DNA from: Loripinus fragilis
Lineage: Eukaryota; Mollusca; Bivalvia; Lucinida; Lucinidae
Direction of reading: 5' to 3'
NCBI GenBank assembly: GCA_964019695.1
Contig: OZ026516.1
Location: forward strand, 82,265,150-82,329,149
DNA: 64,000 nucleotides
The position numbers and the translations under genes were made by a program. Shown here piece by piece: positions 1-10,445 of the stretch; the first letter of the stretch is position 1, and the number at the start of each line of letters is the position of its first letter. The notes below the pieces were generated by a model. It had not been told where the DNA came from and did not search any database. It was given only the letters and a program-made list of their open reading frames with translations.

Positions 1-221
1 TAGATGAGTATCAATAATTTATGGGCCAACTTGCCAGTCATTAGATTTGGTACATATTGCATTTTTGAGCCATGAAAGCTTGGGCAAGCCTGCACAGACT
101 ACCCAGAGCTTTTGCTGCTTGCATACACAAAGTATAGGTGTAGATGAAGACTCATACCAAATTTGGACCTCTAGGTCTGATGGATGCATCATCATGGGCA
201 TTCATAGAGGCATTTCTGCAT

Positions 222-410
222 ACAGTAAAACCTGCTTTAAGCGGCCACTAAAAAGAAGACCAAAATTGTTTTCAAGACAGATAATCGCTTTATGCAGGTC
301 AAAAGTAAGGCAGAATGCTCCAAGAGAGCATTCTGCAATACTTTCGACCTTCATTTAGCTACCTTTTTTCTTTAAGACCTTTGTTTTGTCTATACTGAAA
401 TCTCATGTCC
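222..410. mobile_element. Palindromic MITE, family A (copy 1, 3' end decayed)
   Basis: It starts with ACAGTAAAACCTG, the same terminus as three further copies at 3659, 5728 and 6822. The centre is a hairpin built on GCAGAATGCTC/GAGCATTCTGC (about 310-342). The right end is degenerate here, so the boundary near 410 is approximate. There is no coding potential. The family is non-autonomous and its transposase source is unknown. Confidence 0.6.
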
Positions 411-721
411 TGGCTCATATGTTTTCTGGTAGAAATAAGATGTATCTGAGCCTATAACTTTTTGAATGCTGGATAATATCATGCTTTAGTTGTCATATGC
501 TGACTTTTTTTTTTCAAAATTAACCATTTCAAAAAATTCTCTCAAGAACAATATCAGAGTGTCAATCAGTTGGATCCAGATCAGGACTCCTGATCTGGGT
601 CCAAACTGTTTACAAAGGTTATCAGCAGATGGCAGGTGGCCACCATTAAGGTCTCTGGGCTTGGACCTAGATGGGTTGGATATCCCACTTCATAGAACAG
701 ACAAAATGATGTGGCTTTAAA
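411..721. other. Non-coding, one decayed GATCAGACT-type hairpin
   Basis: No gene is recognised. Around 570-620 there is a degenerate copy of the dispersed hairpin whose arms read roughly GATCAGACTGCTCC and its complement, followed by GGTCCAAACTGTTT. Better copies lie at 28940-29020 and in the array at 31840-32660. Confidence 0.4.
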
Positions 722-957
722 GACTGAACCCTTAAAGCGCCTGCAAAAAATTGATCTAAAAATGCTGTCTGCTTAAGTCATCTGCTCAATGTTTTTGTTT
801 TTATTATTTGGCTTATGTAAGTTTGGAAGCAAACAGTTTGGACACAGATCAGACTCCTCCTACAGCAGCAGTTTGATCTGAGTCCACGCTGTTTGTCAAA
901 AAGCTACTAAAACATTTTGCAGACAACATTTGTCGTGATTGGCGCTTTAAGGGTTAA
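722..957. mobile_element. Palindromic MITE, family B (copy 1)
   Basis: The ends resemble AACCCTTAAAGCGCC on the left and GGCGCTTTAAGGGTTAA on the right. The interior carries the GATCAGACT...TCTGATC hairpin and CTGTTTG. The same arrangement occurs at 28853-29094. The right end abuts a second copy in opposite orientation. Confidence 0.55.
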
Positions 958-1224
958 AGCGCCAATCATGACAAATGTTGTCTGCTTTTTTGGAAATATG
1001 GTATGAGTAGAGTGACTGTGCTCAAAATGACCAAAACAGTTTTGGACCAGGCCATAAAAACAACATAAACTTATATTTTCCCAATTGTTTTCCAGCATTT
1101 TTAACTGAGTGGCTACACTTTTTAGTCTCAGCTGTGTATAATTTCCAGCCTCTACTTACAAGGACTGAGGTAAGTTATCAGAACAGTGACCATCTTTTTA
1201 TGAGTGGAGTGGGGGCCTTTAACC
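951..1224. mobile_element. Palindromic MITE, family B (copy 2, inverted, abutting copy 1)
   Basis: Starting at 951-954 the sequence is the near-exact reverse complement of the end of copy 1, and it runs to GGCCTTTAACCC near 1224. The junction of the two copies makes a palindrome at 919-985 with 32-bp arms, one mismatch and a 3-base centre. Confidence 0.45.
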
Positions 1225-1726
1225 CTTTTTATTCTGATGGATTTTCCCAGGCATGTTGATAGAATGAGTATGGAATTGCCCATTTTGCATTTGAAGGGGT
1301 CACAGGTAGAAATTTCTAAATCATGATGCATTTCTGTCATGAAGGTGTGGTACTTGATTGTATTGATTCCTGTTCTTTGCGGCCTTTCTTACTTTGTTTT
1401 TATCTTTGCAAACGGTGAAATGCCACATCATGCAGCATTTTCATCTGGGTCTTCACTGTTTGCCAAAGTACCAGGCCCTGAGGTTATAAAACTTTCCATA
1501 GTCAATTCAGCTGAGCACGGAATTTATCCTGCTCATAAATGTTAAAATGCCAACAATTGTTGGCTTTTTAACATTTATCAGCATGATAAATATAGCATAT
1601 GAGAGCTTGAAAACAAGAAAATCTTTAGTTTTATTAGCATTTGAAATTTCATGCTCAGTTGAGTTGAGCATGAAAAAACTTTATAACCTCGAGGCCGGTT
1701 TGCAGGTATCCAGACTGAAAAGGGTT
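1225..1726. mobile_element. MITE family C with a nested inverted-repeat element at 1474-1696
   Basis: The stretch matches 6499-6800 in sequence order (TTAACCC, TATTCTGATGG, GGTCACAGG, then a hairpin GCAAAC..GAAATGCCAC..CACTGTTTGC). Between 1474 and 1696 a second element interrupts it. Its ends read GGCC-TGAGGTTATAAA and TTTATAACCTCGAGGCC, and it holds an inner hairpin around GCCAACAATTGTTGGC. The copy at 6499-6800 lacks this insert, which supports nesting. Confidence 0.5.
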
Positions 1727-1926
1727 AAGGAAGAAAAATGGGACATGCCTCACCTTTGGGAGAGCAATAATTCAAGCATTTATAAATTAAATAAGATTAC
1801 GATGAAGGAGACGTAAAATCTCAAACAAGTTCTAGTTTGAGCAACACCAAATCACTGAATACAGGGTTAGCGTAACTTAGCTACCCTTGGCAACTAAAAA
1901 TGTTGCATTATAATTGATTAATGGTT

Positions 1927-3156
1927 CAGGGCTATTCCAGAAAAAAAAAACACCTGGTTGGGAAAGACGGCACTTTTTTTTTACCCAACCATCCATGGAA
2001 TTCAATTTCCTCCGACACCAACCACCCATGTAATCAGAAAGTTCCGTACACCAACTAACCATAGAATTCAATTTTCCTAAGGCCCAGTGGTGTAAACTTC
2101 CCCATTTGTCCACTTGCATTGGCTAAACGTCGGGTTCAACACGTAAAATGCATTCTTTCCTTTAGAGAAGACGAAACAAAGGTAAATATACAGCTGGTCG
2201 ATCTTTTTCATCGCAAACCGGATGTTTATACCAAACAGTTGCAAGTTTGCATGCGCATCTCTGTGATTAACTCCCCAACTCCCCAGCGGCTTGTTCATGG
2301 AGCCTCCTTTGGACTCAGGGGGTGTAGACGACAGAGATCGTCCAAAATCGGTGGGTGAAATCAGACATTGAACACCACATTTTGCTCACATCAATGCCGG
2401 TCTTTGGTACCACATTTGCTACCAAAATTAAATGTCACATCAAGACATTGGATCATTTTAATTAAAGAAAATAGGGGTGGTGGTGGTGGTGGGGGGGGGG
2501 TCATGAGAGACTGAGTGTGCCATAAAGCAAATTGAAATAATAAAGCCTCAGCAGAAAGAATAATATGAACTTAGACGCTACCTCAATTGTGCAAAGCAAT
2601 CAAACAGATCTATTCACAATTATTATTAGTGTAATCAACTGTGCATCTTTCTCAGTATTGACAAAATAAACTTGCAGGTAAAACCCATTATTCCAATCTC
2701 CAGTTTCAGTCTTTATCGGTACAGATTTTTACAGGTATTGGTTTTTACCAGTAGCCTAATTTGCTTCCTTGAATAAATTCTTCTGAAAATACATGTTACG
2801 TTGTTCTCAAGTGAAGTAATGACCGCCACAGAAGCCACTATTGGGGAGTTTATTTGGGTACTGTTTTTTTACCAATATTTGACGGAAACATCCAATTTTT
2901 GACGATTTGGCTTAAACAAAAATGGCCGTTTCCACTGCAGTTTGCTATGCTCTACGAGTTTTTGGGCTAGATTAGATAAAACTTCTCTTGTTTTGGCAGA
3001 TAATATTCTTTCTTCCCATTCCATGCAGCCAAACATCAACCACCCATGTAATTAGATTTGGTCAAACACCAATGACCCATATAATTTGAAAACTTTCCGC
3101 ACCAACCACCCTGCCGTCTTCCCCCCCCCCAGGTATTTTTTTCTGGAATAGCCCTC
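1927..3156. mobile_element. hAT-like non-autonomous transposon, 1.2 kb
   Basis: The left end is CAGGGCTATTCCAG followed by an A-run and CCTGG. The right end is the complement, CCAGG, a T-run and CTGGAATAGCCCTC. Subterminal ACCAACCACCCATG motifs repeat on both sides. The CAGGG start is typical of hAT elements. I found no convincing 8-bp target duplication, so the class is inferred from termini only. There is a simple GGT/poly-G stretch at about 2475-2503, and no transposase ORF. Confidence 0.55.
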
Positions 3157-3339
3157 AGTTATTTTACTGATAAAAAGAAGACTTTTTGATGTCTGGACTT
3201 TATAGTTTGCAATTATGGTTCATATTTACCAAATATTTGACGTAAAAATATACATTACCATCACCTGTAATTTGGCAGTTAAGTGATTTTGCCTAATAAC
3301 ATGAAGATTATTGAACTTAATGGTTTGGGATAATGGAGT

Positions 3340-3560
3340 ATCCAAATACCACTAAAAGCTGGCCATTATCGGCCCGCAAGTGAAACGCCATTTAAATAGT
3401 GTTTCGCTAGTGTGCCGATGATGGCCCAACATTGGATGCTGGCTTCAAAGGATCCGAACCAGTACTACTAAGAAACCCTATATTTTTTAGATTTTTCAGG
3501 GGGGGGTGTCGGGACCCCTATCCCCCCCTCTGGATCCAGACATGCTGGCCTATATTTCAT
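3340..3560. repeat. Dispersed GGCGTTTCGCTGG / GGATCCAG repeat fragment
   Basis: It holds an inverted pair GAAACGCCATTT..AGTGTTTCGCT, then GATGGCCCAACATTG, a TTTTTCAGGGGG run and CTGGATCCAG. The same module recurs at 32660-32830, 55870-56000, 56430-56545 and 60060-60265. It looks like a non-autonomous element or a part of one; its ends are not resolved. Confidence 0.45.
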
Positions 3561-3658
3561 AAGTCAATGATATTGTCCTATAAGTTTATCTTTAAGATTA
3601 TTTGCTATGCGAACTGTTATCAATATGACTTATATTTCATGAATTATATCTTAAAACT

Positions 3659-3866
3659 ACAGTAAAACCTGCTACAAAACGGCCACTCTTAAATAGACCA
3701 AATAAAGGTCTTAATGACAACTGGTAGCTTAATGAAGGTCGAAAGAATTTTGAATGCTCCCTTTGGAGCATTCTGCAATACTTTTGACCTGCATTGAGGG
3801 AAAATTGGTTTTGAAAACCAATTTTCTATCTTTTTGAGAGTGGGCGTTTTACACAGGTTTTACTGT
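3659..3866. mobile_element. Palindromic MITE, family A (copy 2)
   Basis: The termini are ACAGTAAAACCTG and CAGGTTTTACTGT, with inner arms GGTCGAAAG and GGAGCATTCTGCAATACTTTTGACC. About 208 bp long, non-coding, and a close relative of 5728-5926. Confidence 0.75.
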
Positions 3867-3910
3867 AAAAGCATTTGTTTTTTTAGATAATCATTTTATC
3901 TTAAACAATC

Positions 3911-5622
3911 CCAATAGACTCCTTTCACATTGTTAGTGCGCATGCGCCAAACAGTCTCGTTCCGCGTTATCTCCGCGAGATTACACGTGAAGGGGCAACC
4001 TGTATACGGCTGCCTTACATTACACAATGGAATATGGAAAACGATTAAAAGAAAAAGGATTCCGCAAATAAAGATTAGACAAAAAGTAAAATTAAATGAT
4101 AAAATAGTGATTAATTCCAATATTCCGAATATTTGAGATAAAAAAATGATTTCTAAGTATCCTAGACTGACTTTTTTTCAGAATGAGCGGGTGCGTTAAG
4201 GACAGTGTTGGCCATAGATTGTACCATACACCGTATTAATAATTTCCATCCATACTATGCGTATGCGAACAGTTAAGAGTCTGGCAAGCTTCGTTCTTAT
4301 TCAAGGTCTACATGGTCTATGATTACATTCCCTACACTTGACATCTAAACAGGGTCTTCTGGTTTAAATAAGTAGTAAGACACATTAATGTCATCTCGGG
4401 AGAAACCTGTCTTGTGGGTTTCTGAGTAAGACTCAAACCAGTCTGTTCAGCTACAGAGACTAGTTAAAATGAAATTTGCATGAGGCAAGTTTAGATATTG
4501 AACTTTCCAATAAGCGAACAATAAAGGCGCTGATCAGACTGCGTGGATAGGAATACAGGCCTGCGCCTTTGTTGTTCGCACGCACCAAAGTCAGGTTTTC
4601 TCGCGTCAGGGCCCATTTTATATCTAGCACTGTGCATCCGGTCCTTTAATCCAATGCCCAGGGCTCTTTGAAAACAATAAAAGCACACGTGTCTGGCACA
4701 CGCTTGTAATTCGACGGTATTCAATTGATTTATGATGTGATGTGAAGCTTTCTTTAATTGGTTCTTATTAGCACCAAGGACTCTCTATTTTGGTATAGAA
4801 AGTCCCTGTTAACACATATACGTAAAATGCGCCAATATATACCCACTGGACCAGTGCTTAAAAAGATATATCCGAGTCTTCATCTACATCCTTAATTTGT
4901 GTGTACGAGTAGCGATGATTCTCGCGAGCCTGCACATAAGCGGACGATGTGATGAAATTTAATGGGTCTATGATTGGAGGTATTTACTTGGAGTTCGATT
5001 TCGACATTTATCTCATATGCTTAGTCATTATGTGCAACTACACGCACGTCTATTTGGTAGCATGCGTGTGCTACTGCATGCTTATCTGGTGGGATCTATT
5101 TTTGTCTGAGCCTCCGTCTACATGCACTGCCTTTATGTGGGCTTGGACACAACAATGTATCCGATGTGTGTGCGAGCAGCAAATGCCCTGATGAGACTTC
5201 ATTTGCGGCCGAGGCTCTTCTGAGTTGTCCATTCTCGTGTTTAAAAAGATAAGTTTGCCTTATTAGTTGGCATGTGTTTCAAATAGTTTTTGCGACTTTG
5301 TGCCCGAAGAAGAAGCGATTTCGTGCCTGAAGAAGAAGTCGATTTTAGTTCGATATCAAAGTATATTTTACACTTATTAATGTGAAAAATTTACTGAAGA
5401 CTTATTAAATGCATATGAAAACATTAATTTATCTTATTTCCAGAATAAGATATCTCATTCTAGCGGTGAAAGGCCAAAACAATCGACTTATAAAGCATCG
5501 CTATGTGTTTTGCAATGTAACTAATAAGCAATCTGCCCCTTCATTTTCAAAAACAGCTTTATCGATTTTTCAATTGAAGAGCGATTGCTAAGGGAGATAA
5601 CAATGTGAAAGGAGTCTATTGG
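3911..5622. mobile_element. 1.7-kb element with 25-bp terminal inverted repeats
   Basis: Positions 3911-3935 (starting CCAATAGACTCCTTTCAC) are the exact reverse complement of 5598-5622 (ending GTGAAAGGAGTCTATTGG). No target duplication is evident beside the ends, and I see no recognisable transposase. Short ORFs inside (up to about 80 codons) have no recognisable similarity. A GAAACCTGTCTTG..CTACAGAGACTAG piece at about 4390-4465 is repeated in inverse orientation at 6195-6285. The superfamily is unknown. Confidence 0.55.
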
Positions 5623-5727
5623 ACATTGAACTTTGAAGTGGTTTCAATTTTCACAATGAACCATTATCCCACTTGGATAGTCACTACCAGTATATACCTT
5701 ATGGGGGCATCTAAAGATTTTACAGAT

Positions 5728-5926
5728 ACAGTAAAACCTGTGTAAAACTTTAACAGACCAATAATTTGTTTTCAAGACCAATTATCGCTTAATACAGGTC
5801 AAAAGTATTGCAGAATGCTCCCTTGGAGCATTCTGCAATACTTTCGACCTTCGTTAGGCTACCAATTGCTATTAAGATCTTTGTTTTGTCTATTATTAAG
5901 TGGCCATTTTACACACGCTTTACTGT
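5728..5926. mobile_element. Palindromic MITE, family A (copy 3)
   Basis: ACAGTAAAACCTGTGTAAAA at the left and a TTTTACACACGCTTTACTGT right end, with a central perfect hairpin GCAGAATGCTCC..GGAGCATTCTGC. Non-coding. Confidence 0.75.
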
Positions 5927-6290
5927 ACTCTTGTTGAGTTTTATTACCAGAAAATCATATTTAGGCCATCAGATCTTATCTATAAATGCTAGTGTCATTT
6001 ACCACAACATGTCCGTTGTAAAGCAAACCCACCATTGACACCCATACATGCTAGGATAGAAGGCAGTTGTTCCTTATTTGCAAAGACTTTGTTTCATACA
6101 AACAAACCAGCCTGCACACCCAAGAGTCTGAGCAGTGCCATTGTTTTTCGCTATCTGAAAAGAAATACGACTTCACTTGCTACAAGTGAAATTTCAATAT
6201 TCTAGCTAGTCTCTGTAACTGAGCAGGCTGATTTGAGTCTTACCTGGTCCAAACCCCAAAGACAGGTTTTCTAGCTACAAGGTCCATATT
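5927..6290. other. Intergenic, with an inverted copy of the 4390-4465 repeat
   Basis: No gene is recognised. Positions 6195-6285 (CTAGTCTCTGTAACTGAGCAG..AAGACAGGTTTTCTAG) are roughly the reverse complement of 4390-4465, so they belong to a dispersed repeat. Confidence 0.35.
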
Positions 6291-6292
6291 AA

Positions 6293-6502
6293 CCCTTTCA
6301 TGTTGAATGCAATTTCCCATTCTTATTAATTGGACCAGTCCATTTCCCTTTAAAGGGTTGTTGGGTGGTATTTTTCATTTTTATTCAAATCTTAATAGAA
6401 CATTCTGTAAGCTAACAGTTGAGACCCTAATTAGACGCTGTGTTCTGCGGCGTCTGATCTGCCTATGTCCCACAAAAAGGATCCCAGGCTTATATGGGTT
6501 AA
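6293..6502. mobile_element. MITE family D (copy 1)
   Basis: It starts AACCCTTTCATGTTGAATGC and ends GGATCCCAGGCTTATATGGGTT. The whole unit is present in reverse orientation at 26348-26565 inside the RPS2 gene. About 210 bp, non-coding. Confidence 0.5.
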
Positions 6503-6800
6503 CCCCTTGTATTCTGATGGCTATCCCTCAAATAGCGATACAATATAGAGCCTGAAGCCATTAGATGTTTCAAGGTGTCACAGGTCTGTTTCACCAAATT
6601 ATGACATTTTTTTGTATAATGCTTTTCATGCTAGTATTACTGAGTTGCTTTGTATCTGTTTATGTATTGTACAAATAAGAAATAAAATTTCAACTCATTG
6701 TTTTACCTTAGCAAACAGTGCAGATTATGATGAAATGCCACAATCTGTGGCATTTCATTAGAGTCTTCACTGTTTACTCAAGTCCCTGTTTATAGGTTTC
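6499..6800. mobile_element. MITE family C (uninterrupted copy)
   Basis: Same order as 1225-1726 but without the nested insert: TTAACCC, TATTCTGATGG, GGTGTCACAGG, then the hairpin AGCAAACAGTG..GAAATGCCAC..GTGGCATTTC..CACTGTTT at about 6711-6775. Non-coding. Confidence 0.5.
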
Positions 6801-6821
6801 CAGTAAAAAATCAGTTGATGT

Positions 6822-7426
6822 ACAGTAAAACCTGTGTAAAACGGCCACTCAAATATAGACAAAACAAAGTTCATTACGACAAATGCTAGCTTAATGAAGG
6901 TCGAAAGTATTGCAGATTGTTCCTTTTGGACAGAGTTCACACAGGCTTGAAAAGTACTCGAATCTAGAGGGTTTTCTTGAAAATTAAATTTGCCTTGAAA
7001 AGTACTGAAAATCACTCAAAAGCCTTGAAAAGTCCTTGAATTCTACTATTTTCTGTAGGACCTAGCACTGTTGAACGAGACCGAAATCAGTGAAAAAAAT
7101 TGTTGTGCCTTTATTTGGTGCAGCATATACTGCATCAAATATAGGCACAACAGTTTTATACTAATTTTCTAATACTAATGTCTCCATGATCTCAGTCTAG
7201 CATTGCTGAAGTCGAATTTTAACACTTAGATCAGTATTTTTCATTATCTTTTAGTCCTTGAAAACTGTAGAAGACGTTGAAAAGTCCTTGAATTTTACTC
7301 AAGCTTGCCTGTATGAACCCTGTTGGAGCATTCTGGAACACTTTTGACCTGCATTAAGCGATAATCGGTCTTGAAAACCAAATTTTGGTCTTTTTAAGAG
7401 TGGCCATTTTACACAGGTTTTTCTGT
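6822..7426. mobile_element. Palindromic MITE, family A (copy 4, split by a 392-bp insert)
   Basis: The left terminus ACAGTAAAACCTGTGTAAAA is at 6822 and the right terminus AAAACAGG-like end is near 7426. The central GGAGCATTCTG hairpin is broken at 6931 by another element and resumes at 7323. Copies 2 and 3 show the uninterrupted arrangement. Confidence 0.7.
6931..7322. mobile_element. hAT-like MITE nested in a family A MITE
   Basis: The ends are CAGAGTTCACACAGGCTTGA and the complement of CAGGGTTCATACAGGCAAGC. A 5-bp duplication TTGGA flanks it (6926-6930 and 7323-7327). The interior repeats CTTGAAAAGT motifs. Related termini occur at 24500 and 26150. Non-coding. Confidence 0.65.
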
Positions 7427-7448
7427 TTATGTATATTGTTTATTGCAG

Positions 7449-7679
7449 GTTTACAAGACTGGTGTGACCCACTTTTTCAGTATTGAGAAAGCTAAAAAGG
7501 AACTTGGCTATAACCCCACCATACAGAACGACATGTCCGAGGTGGTGCAATATTATATACAAGCTGGACACAAGAAGAACAAGAAAACCACGTCAACTTT
7601 AACCAATTTCCTAGTCAATATAACCATAGCATTGATATTTGCTTTCTTAGTGCTAGCTTGTTTACCTATGGTCAAGTAA
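7449..7679 (+). CDS. SDR42E1: SDR42E1-like dehydrogenase, last coding exon (partial gene)
   Basis: SDR42E1 is a short-chain dehydrogenase of the 3-beta-hydroxysteroid dehydrogenase type, NAD(P)-dependent and membrane-anchored. Only the last 76 codons and the stop are here, after an acceptor TTTATTGCAG; the exon begins in phase 0. The start VYKTGVTHFFSIEKAKKELG matches the family's conserved block, followed by GYNP. A hydrophobic segment (about residues 52-75, LVNITIALIFAFLVLACL) is the C-terminal membrane anchor expected of the family. Upstream exons with the Rossmann fold and the YxxxK site are not visible and must lie before the window. An AATAAA at 8290 is a possible but distant poly(A) signal. 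Close SDR paralogues cannot be excluded. Confidence 0.8.
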   Translation, partial: VYKTGVTHFFSIEKAKKELGYNPTIQNDMSEVVQYYIQAGHKKNKKTTSTLTNFLVNITIALIFAFLVLACLPMVK

Positions 7680-7714
7680 AAATCATCAATTATTACAGGC
7701 CTTTAGAGGACAAC

Positions 7715-7956
7715 ATGGGTGAAAGTGCAAAATTTCCAAAATCGTGAACTTTACAAAATCAAATCTTAAAACTTGCAGTATTATGGCTACAAATATCAAC
7801 AATTTCAAGTTTAAATGGTCAATTGTGATTAGATTAACTGAAAACAAATCAAAGAAGCTATTAGAATCTGCTTAATTCAGGATTTTGAGGCTGACTTTCT
7901 ATGGAGTTCGCCTCAAAATCCTGAATTCAGGAATAATCCTGAATACTTTCACACAT
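7715..7956. mobile_element. MITE family E (copy 1), in the 3' flank of SDR42E1
   Basis: The ends read ATGGGTGAAAGT and ACTTTCACACAT. The interior has CTGAATTCAGGATTTTGAGG and its complement CCTCAAAATCCTGAATTCAG around 7872-7932. A second copy lies at 17231-17412 and a fragment at about 27930-27975. It starts 36 bp after the stop codon, so it may be in the 3' UTR. Confidence 0.6.
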
Positions 7957-8017
7957 GTAACAAGCATATCAAAAAACATTTTCTCTGTTTCTCCACAAAA
8001 ACATATGTTGCGGATAC

Positions 8018-8058
8018 TCAAAAGAAACATCTCGATGAGATGGTTCTTTTGAGCACCC
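8018..8058. repeat. CTCAAAAGAA hairpin motif (copy 1)
   Basis: CTCAAAAGAAACATCTC-GAT-GAGATGGTTCTTTTGAG is a near-perfect stem-loop. The same stem recurs at 18334, 27075, 30205, 33028, 44066, 44330, 55647 and 56224, in different surroundings. Confidence 0.6.
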
Positions 8059-8099
8059 AAAACTGATGGACAACTTACTGCTGAAAATTTCAGTTTATA

Positions 8100-8290
8100 T
8101 GGACCTATGTCTGCTCGCTGTATTTACCCTTTATATTTGGACATCTTGTTAATATGCTTATTACTATGAGAGGACACAACACAGGGTCTCCGGAGAGTCT
8201 AGCACCAGCAACCCTTAGATCTCCAGTCCACAACTATACCTTTGAGCCGCTGCGAACCTTAGTCCAGGTGCACCAGCATATTTAGGATAA
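8100..8290. repeat. Decayed SINE-like fragment
   Basis: GAGGACACAACACAGGGTCTC and a CACCAGCAACCC..CTCCAGTC stretch resemble the AAGGACACAACACAGTG module of the SINEs at 13970, 19830 and 30380, but with many changes. Confidence 0.3.
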
Positions 8291-8359
8291 ATAAAAATTG
8301 TTGACTGGGACATAAACAAAAACAAACAATACTTCTATTCATTTGAGCCAGTAATTGAG

Positions 8360-8684
8360 TTTTATTTTGTTTGTTTTGTTGCTTTACGTCCCAAGTCAAC
8401 AGCTATGGTCATTGCGGGACGGTCAGTTCACCTAACCACACCTTTTCCTGGGCAGGCTTGAACAAGCGGTTAACCAGTAATTTGTGCACATACTTTCGCT
8501 TGTAACTGACAACAACCCTTCTTGAATGAATCAGCGGAAAGGAGGAGAATGAACGCAGAAATTATTTCATGATCAATCTCCACGGAAGTATGGGACCGGG
8601 CCGGGATCGAACTCGCGACCCCTGGATCTGCAGTCAGACACGCATCTGTAGCCAGACACGTTACCGACTGCGCTACGCGGCCCG
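8360..8684 (-). mobile_element. tRNA-derived SINE (full-length)
   Basis: Read on the minus strand, the head is tRNA-like: GGGCCGCGTAGCGCAGTCGG (box A region) and, further in, GGGTCGCGAGTTCGATCCC (box B). A conserved body follows (TTCAAGAAGGGTTGTTGTCA, AGTGTGGTTAGGTGAACTGA-like, CATAGCTGTTGACTTGGGACG) and a tail of GTTTTGTTTG repeats. Four other copies are at 8876, 14405, 27200 and 63060. The layout resembles molluscan V-SINEs such as RUDI; that family name is inference. It is not a functional tRNA gene. Confidence 0.8.
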
Positions 8685-8875
8685 GTAAATAATTGAGTTT
8701 TAGGCTTTCTAATATCTAATAGGCAAGCAGGGCAGACTCATACAAACCTGCTCATCTGAGCCTTTGCTGCTGGCACTAAATGTATAGCATGTAGTAGACG
8801 AAGACTTGGGCCGAAAATTACACCTTTAGTCTACATGATGTAGGTTTAATTACTTGTATCTAATGAGTTCTCCCT

Positions 8876-9172
8876 TTGTTTGTTTTTTACGTCCCAAGTC
8901 AACAGCTATGATCATGGCGGGGCGGTCAGTTCACCTAACCACACTTTTTCCTGGGCAAGCTTGAACAAGCAGTTAACCAGTACTTTGTGCACATACTTTC
9001 GCTTGTAACTGACAACAACCCTTCTTGAATGATCCAGCGGGAGGAGAATGACCGTAGAAATTATTTCATGATCAATCTCCACGAAAGTATGGGACCGGGC
9101 CTGGATTAAACTGGCGACACCTGGATCTGCAGTCAGACTCACATCTGTTGCCAGACATATTACCGACTGCGC
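8876..9172 (-). mobile_element. tRNA-derived SINE (second copy)
   Basis: Same family and orientation as 8360-8684, about 190 bp downstream. It has the CCCAAGTCAACAGCTATGATC body and a more diverged tRNA-like head; the box B and the end near 9172 are eroded. Confidence 0.75.
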
Positions 9173-10324
9173 TGGTTTAACTCCCTATAATTTGATTTTT
9201 CAATACTTCGAAATAAAATCTCTAGTCCCTAGGACTTCAAATTTACAAGATTCAATTGTGCAAAGGGTAAAGAGTGACTTTACGCACGTTTCATTATCTT
9301 TTGGGCTGGCCCATTTATTTATTATGTCGACACTTTCACCAATAAATATTTATTTTTGACAAGTATGTGTTATTGTTTTATTTTTAACCACCAGAGCAGT
9401 ATGACATGGGAAATTTTGACTATGGATAGATTTTTGCAATCATTTAAAACTTCATAAACAGAGAGCAGACTGAAAATTGCAGTTGCTATGGTAACGGAAA
9501 TAGAAAAGCATGTTGACCGACCACTAAGTGAAAGAAAAATATTTCCAAATTGATGTGAAAAATACAAAACATGAAACCTGTGCAATTTAACAAAGGTTCC
9601 TTATCTTGTACATTTCACACAATCTCAACATCAATAAAGTATATTTTTTCAACTGTGATGTCAGTTCATTCTTGAAAGTATTGTTTAAGTGTGTCTGGAT
9701 TTTTACTTCACACTTGTTTCCAAAGGGTAAATCTACTCTTGCCACACGGCAGATACCAGTGATATAGCACTATGTAAAAAAGCTAAGGGAAGCACCCTGG
9801 GGTTTGATTTTGTTCATTTAAACCTTTTCAACATTATACCTTTACTGAAAAAGACATGTTCCCAAAGCTAATTAGTTTATCAGCTTCTTTACAATAAATA
9901 TTTGATATTCTGAGAGAACCTTTTAATCACATCAGTTTATCTTTAAAATTTGCAGTATGTTTTATCAAATATGAATAGTTTCTATTTTAAATGGTTGTGC
10001 TTTACGTTTCGATTATCTGTTATAGCATTAAATCTGGATGGCATGCTTCAACTGGCACAAAGCCAAGTATTAACAAGGCAATTTGTTGCTCAATGCAGAT
10101 TTGATACCTTAAATACGGTAAATGTTCTAAAATTTCGAACACTAAAAAATAATTAGTGTTTTCAGAGAACTAAGTCCCCCCAACCGCAATTTGAGTTGGC
10201 AAGCATGCTAACTGCTCTTTATTGTGCCACAATGATCCATCAATTATTTCAAGGAACAAGGAAGAGCATGCACAAACACAATTTTGGTCAAACTTTGAAA
10301 TAACAAAGTGCTGTGGTTGCCGTG
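9173..10324. other. No gene or clear element recognised
   Basis: AT-rich sequence with only short ORFs (up to 71 codons) and no recognised similarity. I see no paired termini, tandem structure or splice-site-bounded conserved exon. Confidence 0.4.
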
Positions 10325-10445
10325 AATATTAGGTCAATGTCATTAAAATCTAATTAACTATTATCTGTCTCCAAACAATGGATCTATGCAAGTTTGGCGC
10401 AGAAAACCTGCTGGTTTAGAACTCAGAAAAGACTGCATTTACATT
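10325..10445. repeat. Single ~150-bp 'AACAATGTATCTATGCAAGTTTGG' monomer
   Basis: GTCATTAAAATCTAATTAAC..CAAACAATGGATCTATGCAAGTTTGG matches the tandem units at 15980-16745. It stands directly before the CACCTGAG repeat. Confidence 0.45.

Noticed and set aside
1339..1545. Small plus-strand ORF with an apparent signal peptide (MKVWYLIVLIPVLCGLSYFV)
   Set aside because: It lies entirely in MITE family C; part of its sequence (TGTTCTTTGCGGCC..) is non-coding in the sister copy.
8360..8684. tRNA gene on the minus strand
   Set aside because: Box A and box B are present, but no intact cloverleaf is seen, a conserved SINE body follows, and several dispersed copies exist.
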